Source: Planctomycetota bacterium (GTDB lineage Bacteria; Planctomycetota; Uabimicrobiia; Uabimicrobiales; Uabimicrobiaceae). From it: 58,164 nucleotides of DNA. The notes beneath the pieces were generated by a model. It was not told the origin of the DNA, searched no databases, and saw only the letters and a list, made by a program, of their open reading frames with translations. Of this stretch, positions 36,701 through 51,700 are shown piece by piece. The stretch is from NCBI GenBank assembly GCA_029260735.1, contig JAJDCR010000028.1, forward strand, positions 1-58,164, in the 5' to 3' direction. Position 1 is the stretch's first letter. Each line of letters starts with the position of its first letter. Both the position numbers and the translations under genes were made by a program.

Positions 36701-39700
36701 CCAGTTGGTAAAAAAAGAAGATTCTGTTCTTTCTAATCACGCAGGAATTTTTGGTTTACTCGGTAGTTTAGCAAAAGAATATCCTTCTTGGAAAATACGC
36801 TTACTGGATGTGGATTCTTTAGAGTCGGTTTCTCAAGAAGAGTATCTCTCTCTTCCTTGGGAAGAATTTGCCTATCGAGATAAGCAATGGTTTCAACAAA
36901 AATTGCTTCCTCTTAAATCTCTAGATAGGAAATATTCTTTATACCGAAAAGAAGGAGTATACGTGGTGATTGGCGGAGCTGGTGGGATTGGTAAAGTCTG
37001 GAGCGATTTTTTGGTAAAACACTACAAAGCTCGCATTATTTGGATTGGCCGCCGGGAAAAAGTGGACACTTCTTACCATTATATTTCCGCCGATGCCAGT
37101 CAACTAGATTCCTTGAAAGAAGCCTTTGCTGAAATAAAACAGCTCTATTCTAAAATTCATGGGGTCATCCATTCGGCCATAGTTCTCAAAGATCAAAGCC
37201 TTGCTAAAATGGAAGAATCTACATTCTTAGCTAGTTTCTCCGCAAAAGTAGATACTAGCATCAACATAGACAAAGTTTTTGGAAAAGAAGACTTAGATTT
37301 TATGCTCTTCTTTTCTTCTATGCTCTCTTTTGATAAATCTCCCGGCCAGTCTAATTATGCTGCAGGTTGTACCTTCAAAGATAGTTTTGCTCAAATGTTA
37401 AACCAAAAGCACTCTTATCCTGTAAAAATTATAAATTGGGGGTACTGGGGAAGTGTAGGAATTGTCACAAATGCTTCCTACAATAAACAAATGAAGAAAG
37501 TTGGTATAGGTTCTATAGAGCCTGCGGAAGCAATGGAGTTTTTGGAAACTTTTGTCAACTCTAGTCTTCATCAAGTTGCTTTGATAAAAACTTTGCAACC
37601 TGAAGTAATGGAAGCTCTATGCCCAAAAGAAGAAGCGGCTTTTTATCCAAAAATTTTGGAACCGGCTCTTCCTCAAAAAAACATCCTAACCAAAAACACA
37701 TTACCCTCTTTCAGTTCAAAAGAGCAGGAAATGAGTTTCTTATTGGCAGAAATTCTTGCTGCCAGTTTGTCTTCTTTGGGACTTTTTACTCAGGGAATTT
37801 CTAAAATCAAAGACTTATCTTTAGAGAAGCCCTCGGCTCTTTTCTGGGAACGCTGGCTAAATACCAGTGTCGACTATCTACAAAAAGAAAAGCTCCTTAG
37901 TAAAGAGCTTACCTTTAGCAAAGAGGTCAGAGAACTGCCTGTTTTATGGAAAGAATGGGAAGAAAAGAAATCCCTCTGGAGAAAAGATCCTCATTTTTTG
38001 AGAAACCAAGGGGCCCAATGCATTTTACTGGAAACTTGTTTGAAAGCTTTGCCAGAGATATTGAAAGGAAAACAACTGGTAACAGATGTGATTTTCCCCC
38101 GCTCTTCTTTCGAATTAGTGGAAGGAATCTACAAAGGGAACATCCTTGCGGATTATTTTAATGAAGTCCTCAATAATACTTTGTTAGATTCGATAAGGCA
38201 AACTTTAGAGGTCGATAGAAAAAGAATATTTTCTATCCTTGAAATTGGAGCGGGCACAGGAGCAACGACAGAAAATTTATTGCCCAAGTTACAAGAGTTT
38301 TCTTCGTCTATAGAGGAGTATTGCTACACCGATATCTCCTATTCTTTTTTGATGCACGCAAAGGAACATTACCAATCAGATTTTCCCGCTCTAAGAACAA
38401 GAATATTTGATGTTTCTCGGCCTTTAAGAGGGCAATCGATTGCTAAAAACAATTATGACTTTGTCATTGCAACCAATGTTCTACACGCCACACCAAATAT
38501 TAGGGAAACCTTACGTAACACCAAAGCCACATTAAAGAATGGTGGGCTTCTCTTGCTCAATGAAATTAGTGTATGGTCCCTATTTTCGCATCTCACCTTT
38601 GGCTTATTAGAGGGATGGTGGCTGTACGAAGACGATGCGCTCCGGCTAGGTGGCTCTCCCGGCTTATCTCCTAAGATTTGGAAAAGGATATTAGAAGAAG
38701 AAGGTTTTGAATCTATCTTTTTCCCGGCCGAAGAAAATCACAAGTTGGGACAGCAGATTATTGCTGCTAGCAGTGATGGTTTTGTTCGGCAAAGAAGGGC
38801 CATGTCATTTCCGAAAAACTTACTCAGAAGCTCTTCTCCGTTAGAAGTTGAGCCACCTCAAATAAAAACATTTTCTTCTCCTATGGAAAAAACTTTACGA
38901 GAAAAAAGCATTAGCTATTTCCAAAGGTTAGTCGGGCAAACTTTAAAGATGAATCCTGAAAAGATAGATCCCTCTAAACCACTGGAAAAATATGGAATAG
39001 ACTCCATTCTCGTAATTCAATTAACCGATCACTTCAGGAAAGTATTCCCTGATATAACCAGCACTCTATTCTTTGAAGTGCAGAACCTCGAGGGTTTGGT
39101 CGACTACTTCTTAGAAAATAAAAAAGAAGAATTGCTAACGCTCTTATCTAGAGATACAACGGATTTTCCTCAACAGTCTCCTCCGGTGTTCTCTGGTGCC
39201 CTCCCTATAGAAAAATCTATGGCAAAGCGCATTTTCCGAATAAGCCGTCGACCATCATTTTCTCAGACGACGAAGTTAAAGCGGAAAAATAGCGAGGAAG
39301 ATAAAACCAAAGATGTTGCAGTCATCGGCATGAGCGGACGTTACCCTAAGTCGAAAAATTTGCAAGAGTTCTGGGAAAATTTGGCCAATGGAGTTAATTG
39401 CATTACCGAAATTCCCCCTGATCGTTGGAATTGGCTAGAGCACTACAGTCCAGAAAAGGGAGTACCAGGAAAAATCTACACCAAATGGGGAGGTTTTTTA
39501 GAAGATATCGACAAATTTGATCCCCTCTTTTTTAAAATTTCTCCGAGAGAAGCCGAGCGAATGGACCCTCAAGAACGCTTGTTTTTAGAAATATCCTATC
39601 AGGCATTAGAGGATGCCGCTTATACACCTGAGAGTTTAGGAAAAACTCGTAGAATAGGAGTCTTTGTTGGAGTGATGAATTGTCGATATCTCCCCCAACC

Positions 39701-42700
39701 CGCCTATTTTTCTATTGCCAATAGATTGTCTTATATCTTTAATTTTCAGGGGCCTTCTATGGCTGTAGACACAGCTTGTTCCTCCTCTTTAACCGCGATT
39801 CATCTAGCTTTAGAAAGCATCTATAAGGGATCAAGTGAATGTGCAATTGCCGGAGGAGTCAACCTGATTATTGACCCCGTTCACTATTTAGGTCTGACAG
39901 AAATGAGAATGCTCTCCGCAAGTAACGAATGTAAATCTTTTGGCGAGAAAGCCGATGGATTTATTGATGCCGAAGGGGTCGGAGCTATCCTTCTAAAGCC
40001 CTTAAAGCAAGCAGAAGAAGATGGAGATCATATTTATGGAGTAATCAAAGGCAGTTCGGTCAACGCCGGGGGCAAAACCAATGGCTACACTGTTCCCAAT
40101 CCCAAAGCTCAGTCTCTTTTAGTTGCCGATGCCCTAGAGCAAGCTAAGGTTTCCCCAGAGAAAATCACTTACATCGAAGCTCACGGCACCGGAACAGTTC
40201 TCGGAGACCCTATTGAGGTTGCCGGGTTGACTCGTGTTTTTCGCGAAAGGACAGAGAAAAGACAATTTTGTGCGATCGGATCTGTAAAGTCAAACATTGG
40301 TCACTGCGAAAGTGCTGCAGGTATTGCTGCTGTCACAAAAGTCTTACTTCAACTACAGCATCAAAAATTGGCCCCCTCCCTTCACTCTAAGGTAGCAAAT
40401 CCTGAAATAGATTTTGAGAAGAGCCCTTTTGTCGTCAACCAAGAGCTCAAGTCTTGGGATCGCCTGGTCATAGATGGTCAAGAAATCCCACGAATAGCAG
40501 GAATTTCTTCCTTTGGGGCAGGAGGAAGTAATGCTCACTTGATTGTGGCAGAGTACTTTTCCTCCGAAAGCACAAAAAATCAAATCGAAGTTAGCTCAAA
40601 CAATCTTGCCATCGTTGTTCTTTCCGCCAAAAGTGAAGAGCAGTTACAAAAACAAGTCCAGCAGCTACTAACAATAATTCAAAATAAAGAAATTACAGAC
40701 AAAGACTTAACAAATGTAGCTTTTACCCTCCAAGTGGGACGTGAGGCGATGGAACAACGCCTGGCAATCTTAGTTCACTCTATGGCCGAACTCGAAAAAA
40801 AGCTTAGTCGTTTTTTGGCGGAAGAAAAGGACCAAGAGAATACATATTGCGGCCAGACAAGTTCCCATGAAGATATAGTGGGACTTTTTGCTAATGATGT
40901 TGAAATAGCAGCAAAAGCACAGACCTGGGTAGAAAGTAAGCAGTATGCTAAATTTCTGAAACTATGGGTCAATGGATTTCCTTTTAATTGGAACAATTTG
41001 TACCAAGAAACCAAGCCTCGGCGGATCAGCCTCCCTACCTATCCGTTTGCTAAGAAAAAGTATTGGATCTCCTCCAACCAACGAAAGGAAGAATTTTTTC
41101 TGGATAAAAAAATAGAAAGATCTCCAGGAAAATCTCAACAAAGTATATACGATGGACCCGCCAAAGACTACCGGGGAAATGAGGTTACCTGTCAAATCAA
41201 CGAGATAGGAATCGCCCTGATCCGTTTACAGGACAAGAAACACAAAAATCAACTTTCCGAACAGACCATGCAAGGTATCGTAAGCTGCTTTAGAGAAGCC
41301 GTCTCCCATCCCCGTGTAAAAGCAGTGATCCTAACGGGTTATGGCAATGTGTTTTGCATGGGAGGAAACAGAGAAAGCTTAGAAAAAATTGCTTCCGGGG
41401 CCATAAAATTTAGTGATATCCCCTTGTATCGATACCTACTAGAGTGCCCTCTGCCTGTTATATCAGCTATGCAAGGGCACGCTTTAGGAGCGGGGTTTGC
41501 TTTTGGTCTTTATGGGGACTTGATTGTTTTGTCGAAAGAACATATTTATAGTGCTAACTTTATGCGCTATGGAATTCCTCCAGGAATGGGGGCAACATTG
41601 ATTGTGGAAGAGAAACTGGGCAAAAGCTTGGCCGCAGAAATGCTATGGACAGCAACAGAATTTACGGGTGAAGAGCTAGAAAAACGTAGAGCAAGTGTCA
41701 TTGTAAAGCCGAGCGAGGACGTCTTAGAAGAAGCCTTTAGATTAGCAAGGTCTTTATGCCAAAAAAATCTTTCTGCTTTACAAGCGTTTAAACGTGGATC
41801 TGTGGCCTCTATTTTAGAAAAAATTCCAGCTGCAATTACCCGTGAACTCAAAATGCACAAAGAGGCCTTTCAGCAAAAAGAAGCCCAAGAACAAATAGAA
41901 GAACATTTTAACAAGGTAGAAAAAATATTTAACCCTGGTATAGCCTTAAAGAAATTATCCCGCGAAACAAAATCAGATGAAGTTTCCCAAATTTCTCAAA
42001 GCCTACAAGAAGTAGTGGATATAGTGAAAGGTATTGTCGGGCAAATATTACAAATCCTCCCTCTCGAACTATCCTCTAAGGACAATTTTTCCGATTTAGG
42101 AACGGATTCTATCTCTGGTATAGAAGTTATCCAAAAAATTAATCGCTATTTTGATTTACCCTTGGAGGCAGCCGTTTTATATGATCACCCTACGATAGAA
42201 AGATTGTCACAACATGTACATGAGCAAATTCCTAAACAAAAGCACTTACCTCAAGAACCTCTCCAGTCGCAAGAAAGTTCTCCTGGGACAAAGAGAAAGA
42301 CAGTAGTTCTCTCGCCCTTGTCTTTTCCTCAGAGTAATTGGCAGAAAGACCGGCAAAAAGATTGGCAGAAAGAAAAAAAAGAAGTTAAGGCGAAGAAGCC
42401 TCCCCAAACTACTCTATCTGATATATCTGTGAAAAAAACAGCTACTTTTGATACAAAAGTAGCAATTATAGGAATGTCTGGACGATTTCCAGGGGCAGAA
42501 AACATCGACGTTTTCTGGAATAACCTTTGCGAAGGTCGAAACTCTATTCGTGAAATTCCTCCATCACGATGGGCTTCTAACTATTACTCTCCCGAGAAAG
42601 CTCCTGGTAAAAGTTACAGTAAATGGTGTGGATTACTGGAAGATATCGATAAATTTGATCCTCTTTTTTTTAATATTTCTCCCAGAGAAGCCGAACAAAT

Positions 42701-45700
42701 GGACCCTCAGCAGCGACTTTTTTTGCAGGAGAGTTGGAGAGCTATAGAAGATGCGGGATACAATCCTGAGAGTTTGTCCGGAAGCAAGTGTGGGGTATTT
42801 GTCGGAAACAGTGGGGGAGATTATGGCGATTTATCTTCGACAGACACTTTTCTTTTAACCTCGCACTATTTTACAGGAATGAGCGCTTCTATTCTTGCGG
42901 GAAGGATCTCGTATTTCTTGGATTTAAGAGGCCCTAGTCTTACCATTGATACGGCCTGCTCTAGTTCACTGGTTGCCCTCCACCATGCTTACCAAAGCCT
43001 ACTTCAAGGTGAGACAGATCTCGCAATAGCGGGAGGGGTTTCTCTTTTGACCACTCCCAAATTACATATTCTCTGTAGCCAAGCAGGAATGCTCTCTCCC
43101 CAAGGACATTGCTATACCTTTGACCAGAGGGCTAATGGGTTTGTTCCAGGAGAGGGGGTGGGGGTTGTAGTTCTGAAGCCATTTCTGAAAGCACGGGAAG
43201 ATAATGATCGGATATATGGCGTTATTAAAGGCAGCGGGATCAACCAAGACGGAACGACAGTTGGGATAACTGCTCCCAGTGCCAAGTCGCAGACTCAGTT
43301 ACAGAAAGAGGTTTATAGACGTTATAATATTGATCCTAACGACATTGGTTATATGGAAGCACACGGAACAGGAACGGAATTGGGAGATCCAATCGAAGTC
43401 AAAGCTTTAAAACAAACTTTTTCTCAGGCTAGCTCAGCCAAAAAATGTGCACTGGGGGCTGTTAAAACGAATGTGGGACATACCTTAGCGGCTGCAGGAA
43501 TCATTAGTTTGATAAAAACAGTTTTATCCTTATATCATAAAAAACTCGTCCCTTCTCTTCACTATAAAAACATAAATAAAAATATTGATCTTAAAGGAAC
43601 CCCTTTTTATGTAAATACCGAGCTAAAAGATTGGCAAGAGTCATCTGGAAAACCTAGGCTAGCAGCGATCAACTCCTTTGGATACAGTGGGACAAATAGT
43701 CACGTAGTCATAGAAGAGAACCCTTCTTCAAATATACAGTTCTCTCTCCAGGAAGATGATAATCTTTGCCTGATACTACTCTCCGCCAAAAATAAAGAGA
43801 GACTACAAAATCATGCCCAAAACCTTCTCTTGGCCATGGCAAAACACCAGCGACTTTCAACCAACTTAGCTGATATAGCCTATACTCTTCAAGTAGGAAG
43901 ACAAGCGATGGATAAGCGCTTAGCTATCGTGGTAAGCTCTTTCCCTGAGCTAGAAAAAAAACTTCGCCATTTTGTGGAAGGAACAAAAGACATAAAAGAC
44001 ATAGAAGGCCTCTACACAGGAGAAGCTCCCTTTGAGAAAAAATCTCTCGCTCTTTTTCACACCGAGGAAGAGCAAGAAGAGGTCATAAAAAAATGGCTTC
44101 AAAGTAAAAAACTCGGTAAGTTAGCCCAAGTTTGGACCCAAGGGTTAGCGGTCGGTTGGAACAAGTTATATCTTAACTTACCTCGTCGGGTTAGTCTCCC
44201 GACTTATCCCTTTGCCAAAGAGCACTATTGGAAAGCGGAGGGCAAGGCGGATTCTAATCTGGTCGCTTATCCAAGTGAAAAAAGAGTCCCGGCATCTTCT
44301 TTCTTTAAAGAGGCCACAGAATGTCAAGAAAGAATCGAATACGATATAGTTTCTCTGCTATCGAAGGCACTAAAAATAAAAGAGGTAGAGTTAGACCTGG
44401 ATGAAAATATGGCCGACTATGGATTCGACTCCTTTATCATGACAAATTTTGTTCTCCAATTAAATCAAAAATATGACATAGAAATGCAACCGGCGGCATT
44501 TTTCTCTCATACGACAATACGTTCTCTAGCGGCATATTTACTCCAGCAATATCCTGAAGAAATGCATCGATCCTACCCAGACGCAAAGCTTAAGCAATCT
44601 TCTTTTCTCAGAAAAACCCCTCGTATTTTGCCAGCCCCAACTCCAGTTACTCATCATCATTCTAGGCCAAATGACATTGCTATCATTGGAATGGAAGGTA
44701 TATTTCCAGGATCAAAAAACTTACAAGAATTTTGGCAACAGCTTGTCACATGCCAAGATCTAGTTACAGAAGTTCCACTCGAGCGTTGGAGTGGACAATC
44801 GGTTCAGAGAGGCATTAAATGGGGGGCCTTTATAAATGACGTGGACAAGTTTGACGCTCCTTTTTTTAAACTTTCTCCCAGAGAAGTAGAGTATATGGAC
44901 CCGCAGCACCGTTTGTTTTTACAAACTGTCTGGAAAACGATTGAGAATGCAGGCTATAAGGCTTCTCATTTATCGGGAAAAAGTGTCGGGGTATTTGTCG
45001 GGGCCCAATTTAGAGACTATGAGCTCTTACTTCGAGATTCTAAGCAACTCAAAGCCCAAATGGCAACAGGCAATGACCATGTGATGTTAGCCAACCGTAT
45101 ATCCTACCTTCTAAATTTTCGAGGCCCTAGTGAGGTCATAGAAACGGCCTGCTCTAGTAGTTTAGTTGCTGTGCATCGGGCAATTACTTCTCTTCAGAGA
45201 GGAGAAAGTGAAATAGCTATTGCCGGGGGAGTAAGTCTAATGCTCTCTCCCGATTCTTTTCTTCTAGTCGACCAACTAGGAATACTCTCTCCGGACGGCA
45301 AATGTAAAACTTTTGACCAAAGGGCAAACGGCTATGTTAGAGGGGAGGGGGTTGCCGCGATAGCTTTAAAGGATTTAGCCCAAGCCGAGAAAGATGGAGA
45401 TTATATTTACGCTATAATTAAAGGGAGTGCCGTTAATCATGGAGGAAAATCTTCCTCGCTGACCGCACCAAATCCAGATGCCCAGGCTGATTTATTAGTG
45501 AAGGCCTATCAAACAGCAGGAGTTCCTTGTCAGACAGTAAGTTATATAGAGGCTCATGGGACTGGAACAGAGCTAGGAGACCCTGTAGAGGTCGAAGCTC
45601 TAAAGTCAGCCTTTAGCCAGCTTATTTCCTCAGAAGAAAGTAAACGTAAACCTCACTATTGTGGCTTAGGAACGATTAAACATAATATGGGGCATTTGGA

Positions 45701-48700
45701 GCCAGCAGCCGGAATTACCGGTGTTATCAAAACTGTTTTAGCCCTACAACACCAAAAATTACCGGGGCTTGTTCATCTAGAGTCTTTAAATCCGTATATT
45801 GAATTAGAAGATACTCCTTTTTATCTCGTGGAGAAAACAAAAGATTGGGAGAAGTTAAAAGACGATAAGGGAGACGATATTCCTCGGCGTGCGGGGGTTA
45901 GCTCTTTTGGATATGGAGGAACAAATGCTCATGTTGTTTTAGAAGAATATTCCCGTGATTTTTCGGAAAAAAAGATAGTTCAAAAACAAGAGCAAGTCAT
46001 TATCCTTTCAGCTAAAACAGAGCCAAGGTTGCGAGAATATGCCAAAGAGGTTTTAAACTACTTACAAGAGAGCCCAGCTTCTCTCACGGATATAGCCTAT
46101 ACTTTACAAATCGGTAGAGAAGAGATGCCCGAAAGAATAGCAACCGTCGTCTCTAGCCTCTCTTCCCTCACCAAAAAATTGCAAGAATATTTAGCAAAGA
46201 AAAAGCAAATACCAAAGTTTTATCACGGTAAAACAGGAAAGGTAGAGCAAGTTTTTTCTATCGATGGGCCTGAAGGGCAAGAGTATTTTCGTTTGCTCCT
46301 TGCCAATAAAAACTTAGAAAAACTGGCCCAGCTTTGGGTCTTAGGGACGGAAGTAGACTGGTCTTTATTGCACAGCGAAACAGATTCTAGACGAGTTCCT
46401 TTACCAAGCTACCCTTTTGAGAAAAAAAGATATTGGATAGATAGTTTGCCCCAAGAAGAAAAGATAACTCTTTCTAAAAAACCTGAAAGCGAAAAAAGGG
46501 GAGAAAAAATATATTATAAAAATGTCTGGCAGAATGAAAAGATCACCCAACGACAAGAGTGTTTGTCGGGAACATTTCTTATTTTTGATCGCAATGAAAA
46601 ATTGGTTGAGACTCTTAAAAGAAATCAAGTTACAAAAAAATGCCGGATTATACTGGTACAAAGTGGAAAAAAATACCAAGAAACAAGAGAGGATGTTTAT
46701 CAGATAAATCCAAACCAGGAGGCGGACTATCTTCGGCTATTTAAGACTTTAAAAACAAAAAATTTATTTCCTTCTCATATTATTCATCTTTGGACCCATA
46801 ACGAAAATGAGCTTAGTTTAGAAGATTCCCTGGAACAAAGTATCTACTCCATTTTTTATATGATCAAAGCCCATACCAAGACCAAGACAAAAAAGGGAGC
46901 TCATTTCCTAAAACGCATTATTTTTCTCTATCGAGATAATCCTCTAGAACAAACCGCAGTATACGCCGCTGTCTCTGGTTACGCCAAATCTTTGGCCCAG
47001 TACTATCCTAAACTATTACTTTCTGTCGTAAAAAATAGAGAAACGATCAAAAATAGTAGCGCTACTCTAAATATTATTTTAGAGGAACTGCAACAGTTAA
47101 AGGAAAATTTTAGCAATCAAGTGTTCTATAAAAACCAACAACGGTATGTTAGAAAAGTTGTTTCGCTGGAACTGAAAATGACAAAGCCGTCCCTCTTAAA
47201 AAAAGGCGGCGTTTACGTTATTACAGGGGGAGCAGGTGCTATCGGAATCATTTTTGGACGTTTTCTGGCAGAAAAGTACCAAGCCAAAATTGCTTTGATT
47301 GGCCGGAGTGAACTAAGTAAAAGAAAAAATGCCTTCTTCCCTCACATAAAAGAATGGGAAAAATCGGGAGCGGAAGTTCTTTATTTGCCAGCAAATGTGG
47401 CTTCTTCTAAGGAAATGACAATAGCTCTTTCTCGAATCCGAGAAAAATTTGGGGCCATTGCCGGTATTTTTCATGTGGCTGGAGTCGAGCCTAAGACACT
47501 TGTCTTTAAGAAACAAAAGGAAGAATTTAGTGAGACCTTATCTCCCAAAGTCCAAGGAACTATAATTCTCGATGAATTGACTCAAAAAGAGCCTTTGGAT
47601 TTTTTTGCCATGTTTTCCTCCGCTTCTGCTATTTTAGGTGACTTTGGACAGTGTGACTATGCCATAGCCAATCATTTTATGGATAGCTACATCGAGGTGA
47701 GAGAAAAATGGAGAGAGGCAGGGCATCGTTCCGGAAAAACTCTATCTATTAACTGGCCTCTCTGGGATGAAGGGACGATGGGAAGAAAGGAAGAGGGCAT
47801 CGATTTTTATCTAAAATCCTCGGGAATGGCATTATTAGATAAGCAAACGGCTCTCGATGCTTTTGAGGAAATCTTATCCAATGATACTTCACAAGTAATT
47901 ATATTTAAAGGAGACATAGAGAAAATAGATCGCTTTCTCCAAGTCCAGCGATTAGAGTCGACCTTTGACTTAGATGAAAAGGAAAAAGTCTCCCAAGAAC
48001 GACAAACGAGTATAGAAGAAGAGTTAACCCAGATAGCCTCCCAACTTTTAAAAGTACCTCCGCAAACACTAGATGTCCATGAAAATTTAGGGGAATATGG
48101 TTTTGATTCCCTTATTTTAAATGAATTTTCTGCCGAACTGAGCAAAAAATATCAAGTCGAGATTTTGCCTATGATTTTTTTCGCTCATAGCTCTCTTCAT
48201 AGCTTAGGTAAACACCTTTTAGAGGAGTATTCTCTTCAGATAAAGCCATGGAGTGCTCCGAGTGCTCTCCCAATAGATGAGAATAGGAACGAGGCTCTTG
48301 ATACGCCGAATAAAGAAGGAGATATTGCGATCATTGGAATGTCCGGAAAATTTCCTGGCTCAAAAGATTTAGGGCATTTTTGGCAAAACTTAGTCGAGCA
48401 AAAGAATTTAGTCACAGAGATTCCGAAAGAGCGCTGGGACTGGCGTGAAAAATATAGCGAAGGCCAAGGACGCTGGGGGGCTTTTCTCAACGATGTGGAT
48501 AAATTTGATGCTCGTTTTTTTAACATTTCTCCGGTCGAAGCAGAGTACATGGACCCGCAACACCGTTTATTTTTGCAAGTAGCTTGGAATACGATTGAAG
48601 ATGCGGGCTACAAAATTTCTGACCTCTCTGGGAAGAAGGTAGGTGTCTTTGCCGGAATACAATTCCGAGACTATGAGCATATGATAGTGGAGCAAGGGCA

Positions 48701-51700
48701 CAATACCATTCACACAGCGATGGGAAATGATCCGGCTATGCTTGTCAATAGGATATCGTACCTTTTCGATTTTCAGGGGCCAAGCGAAGTTTCTGAAACA
48801 GCTTGTTCCAGTAGCCTTGTCGCGGTAAACCGAGCCATCCATTCTCTCCAAAGGGGAGAAAGCTCTCTTGCTATAGCGGGAGGAGTTAGCTTAATTCTTA
48901 GCCCAACAACAATAGTAGGGGCTCGCCAGCTAGGAATATTATCCGAAGATGGTAAATGCAAAACTTTCGATAAAGATGCCTCTGGTTATGTTAAAGGAGA
49001 AGGAGTCGCGGCGGTGCTACTAAAGCCAAAATTCCTAGCAGAAAAAGAAGGAGACCATATCTATGCTCTTATCAAAGGGAGTAGTGTTAACCATGGCGGA
49101 AAAGCCCATTCTTTAACCGCTCCCAACTCAAAAGCGCAAGCAAAACTCTTAGCGACAGCTTATCGACAGGCAAAAATAAACCCTGAAACGATAAGTTATA
49201 TTGAGGCCCACGGGACAGGAACAGCCCTAGGAGATCCCATTGAAATAGAAGGCTTGAAGGCCGCTTTTCAAGAATTTAACAAGGGAAAGCGTCTCTCTTA
49301 TAATTTCTGTGGAGTGGGATCGATCAAGCACAATATTGGTCACCTAGAGCCTGCGGCCGGAGTGGCCGGCCTCATTAAAGTTGCCTTAGCAATGCAGCAC
49401 AAAAAATTACCCGGCCTAGTCCATTTCCGACAACTCAACTCGAATATTAGATTACAAGAAACTCCTTTTTACATAGTGGAAAAAACTCAGTTCTGGGAAC
49501 CTTTGGAAAATAGGAATGGCATCCCCATACCTAGACGTGCGGGAGTGAGTTCTTTTGGTTATGGAGGGACAAACGCTCACATTGTCTTAGAAGAGCACCA
49601 AGAAAGCTCATTAGAAAAGCAAGAAAACAAAGAGTGTCTCATTGTCCTCTCAGCCAAAACCAATAATCAACTCCGAGAGTATGCCAAAAAACTTTTGCTT
49701 CACTTAGAGAGCAATCTATCACATACTTCGCTTTCTGACCTAGCTTATACCTTGCAGGAGGGAAGAGAAGAGATGATAGAACGTTTAGCCATAGTAGTTC
49801 CAAACCAAGAACAACTCACCAAAAAATTAGAACAATTCATCAACAAAGATTCTCAAATCAAGGAATGCTACCAAGGTAAGGCCAAGAATTCTCTTGAGCC
49901 AAAAAGTATCGACATATCAAAACAAAATTTATCAGAAATCGCTCAATTATGGGTAAATGGTACAAAGTGGGATTGGAAGTCGCTCTACTTAGACCAAAAA
50001 ATGAAGCGTGTATCTTTACCCACTTATCCCTTTGCTTCCCAAAGGTTTTGGCTTTCTTCCTCGGATGAGCAGAACTCTATCATAACAAAATCTCAAGACA
50101 AGCGACTATATTACACCTCTCACTGGATCTCTAAGCCCGCTAAGCCGAGTTTAAGAAAATCTTCGGACAATTTTTTAGTTTTTGCCAATGACCAGAAGGT
50201 AGGAGATATTCTCAGAGAAGAGTTTGGGGCCTCTAATGTTACTTTAATAAAAGCAGGAAACACTTATGAGCAAGAGAATGCAAACACTTTTACTATTCAT
50301 CCGCAATGCCAGGAACACTATCAAAAATTAGGGGAAGTCTTGGTCGAAAAAAATGCTCTCCCGGAGAAAATAATACATCTTTGGTCTCATGAAGATTTTT
50401 CCTACGAGAAAGAAAAATTAGATAGACAACTTCATTTAGGGATCTACTCTTTATTTTTTCTCCACCAACAACTTTTAAAAAAGAAGATTACTTCTTGGGA
50501 AGTTTTGTATATTTACTCCAATAGCTCCTTAGCCACCCAACCGATATATGCCGCAGTGGCAGGTTTTGCAAGGAGTTTAATCCAGGAATATCCCCAAGTT
50601 GTTTTGAAAACGATTGAGATAGATACTATTGCAAAAAGCTCTCAAATACTGCCCAAAGTTATTCGGCAAGAGTTCAATCAAGAGAACTCTGACCTAGAGA
50701 TACGCTATCGAAAAGACAAGCGAGAGGTAAGAGCTCTCAAGAAACTCTCCCGCACAGATTTTTCTACCGATAAATTTTTTCTCGAAAAAGAGGGAGTCTA
50801 CTTTATTACAGGGGGAGCTGGGGGCTTAGGTATGATATTCGCCCAACATTTCGCCAAAAAAGCCAAAGTAGTTATTCTTTGCGGACGAAAACCATTGGAC
50901 GAGGCGAAAAAGAGACAACTTGATTATCTCAGAACTTGGGGAGCAGAAATTAAGTATGTTTCTCTCAATATAGCAAACCTCTCTGAGGTAGAAGGCTGCT
51001 TCAATACGATTCAAAAACAATACCATCGCCTGGATGGGGTCATCCACTGTGCCGGAGTAATTCGGGATTCTTTGCTTATCAAGAAAACGCAGGAAGAGAT
51101 GGAAGCTGTCTTGGAAGCCAAAGTTTATGGAACCATAAACTTAGACCGAGCCACTGAAAGTTGTCCCTTAGATTTTTTTGTGACTTTTTCTTCTCTAACA
51201 TCGGTTATCGGAAATAGAGGACAAAGTGACTATGCCTATGCCAATGCTTTTATGGATCACTTTGCCGATTATCGTACTAAGCAAAAAGGAAGAGGAAAAA
51301 CGGTTTCCCTCAATTGGCCCCTCTGGGAAAAGGGAGGGATGAAAGTGGAAGCGCAAACTCTAAAAATCTTAACCGAAGTGATAGGGATAAAGTTGCTTTC
51401 GAAAAAAACAGGGATAGATACATTTGAAAAAGCTCTTTCCTCAAACTATACCCAATTAGGGGTACTGGAAGGAGAGAAAGCAGGGCTGGAAGAATTGACA
51501 AAGTCTTACTCTAGACAAGTTGACTCAGCTCCTAGAAAATTAGAAAAAACAAAACATAACCATCATAATAGTCTCTGCCAAGAGCTAAAGACCCTTATCT
51601 CAAAGCTACTTAAAGTAGATCAGAATGAGCTAAGTATAAATGATAGTATGGGAGAGTATGGTTTTGACTCTGTTTTATTTACCGCCCTGGCTAATAAACT

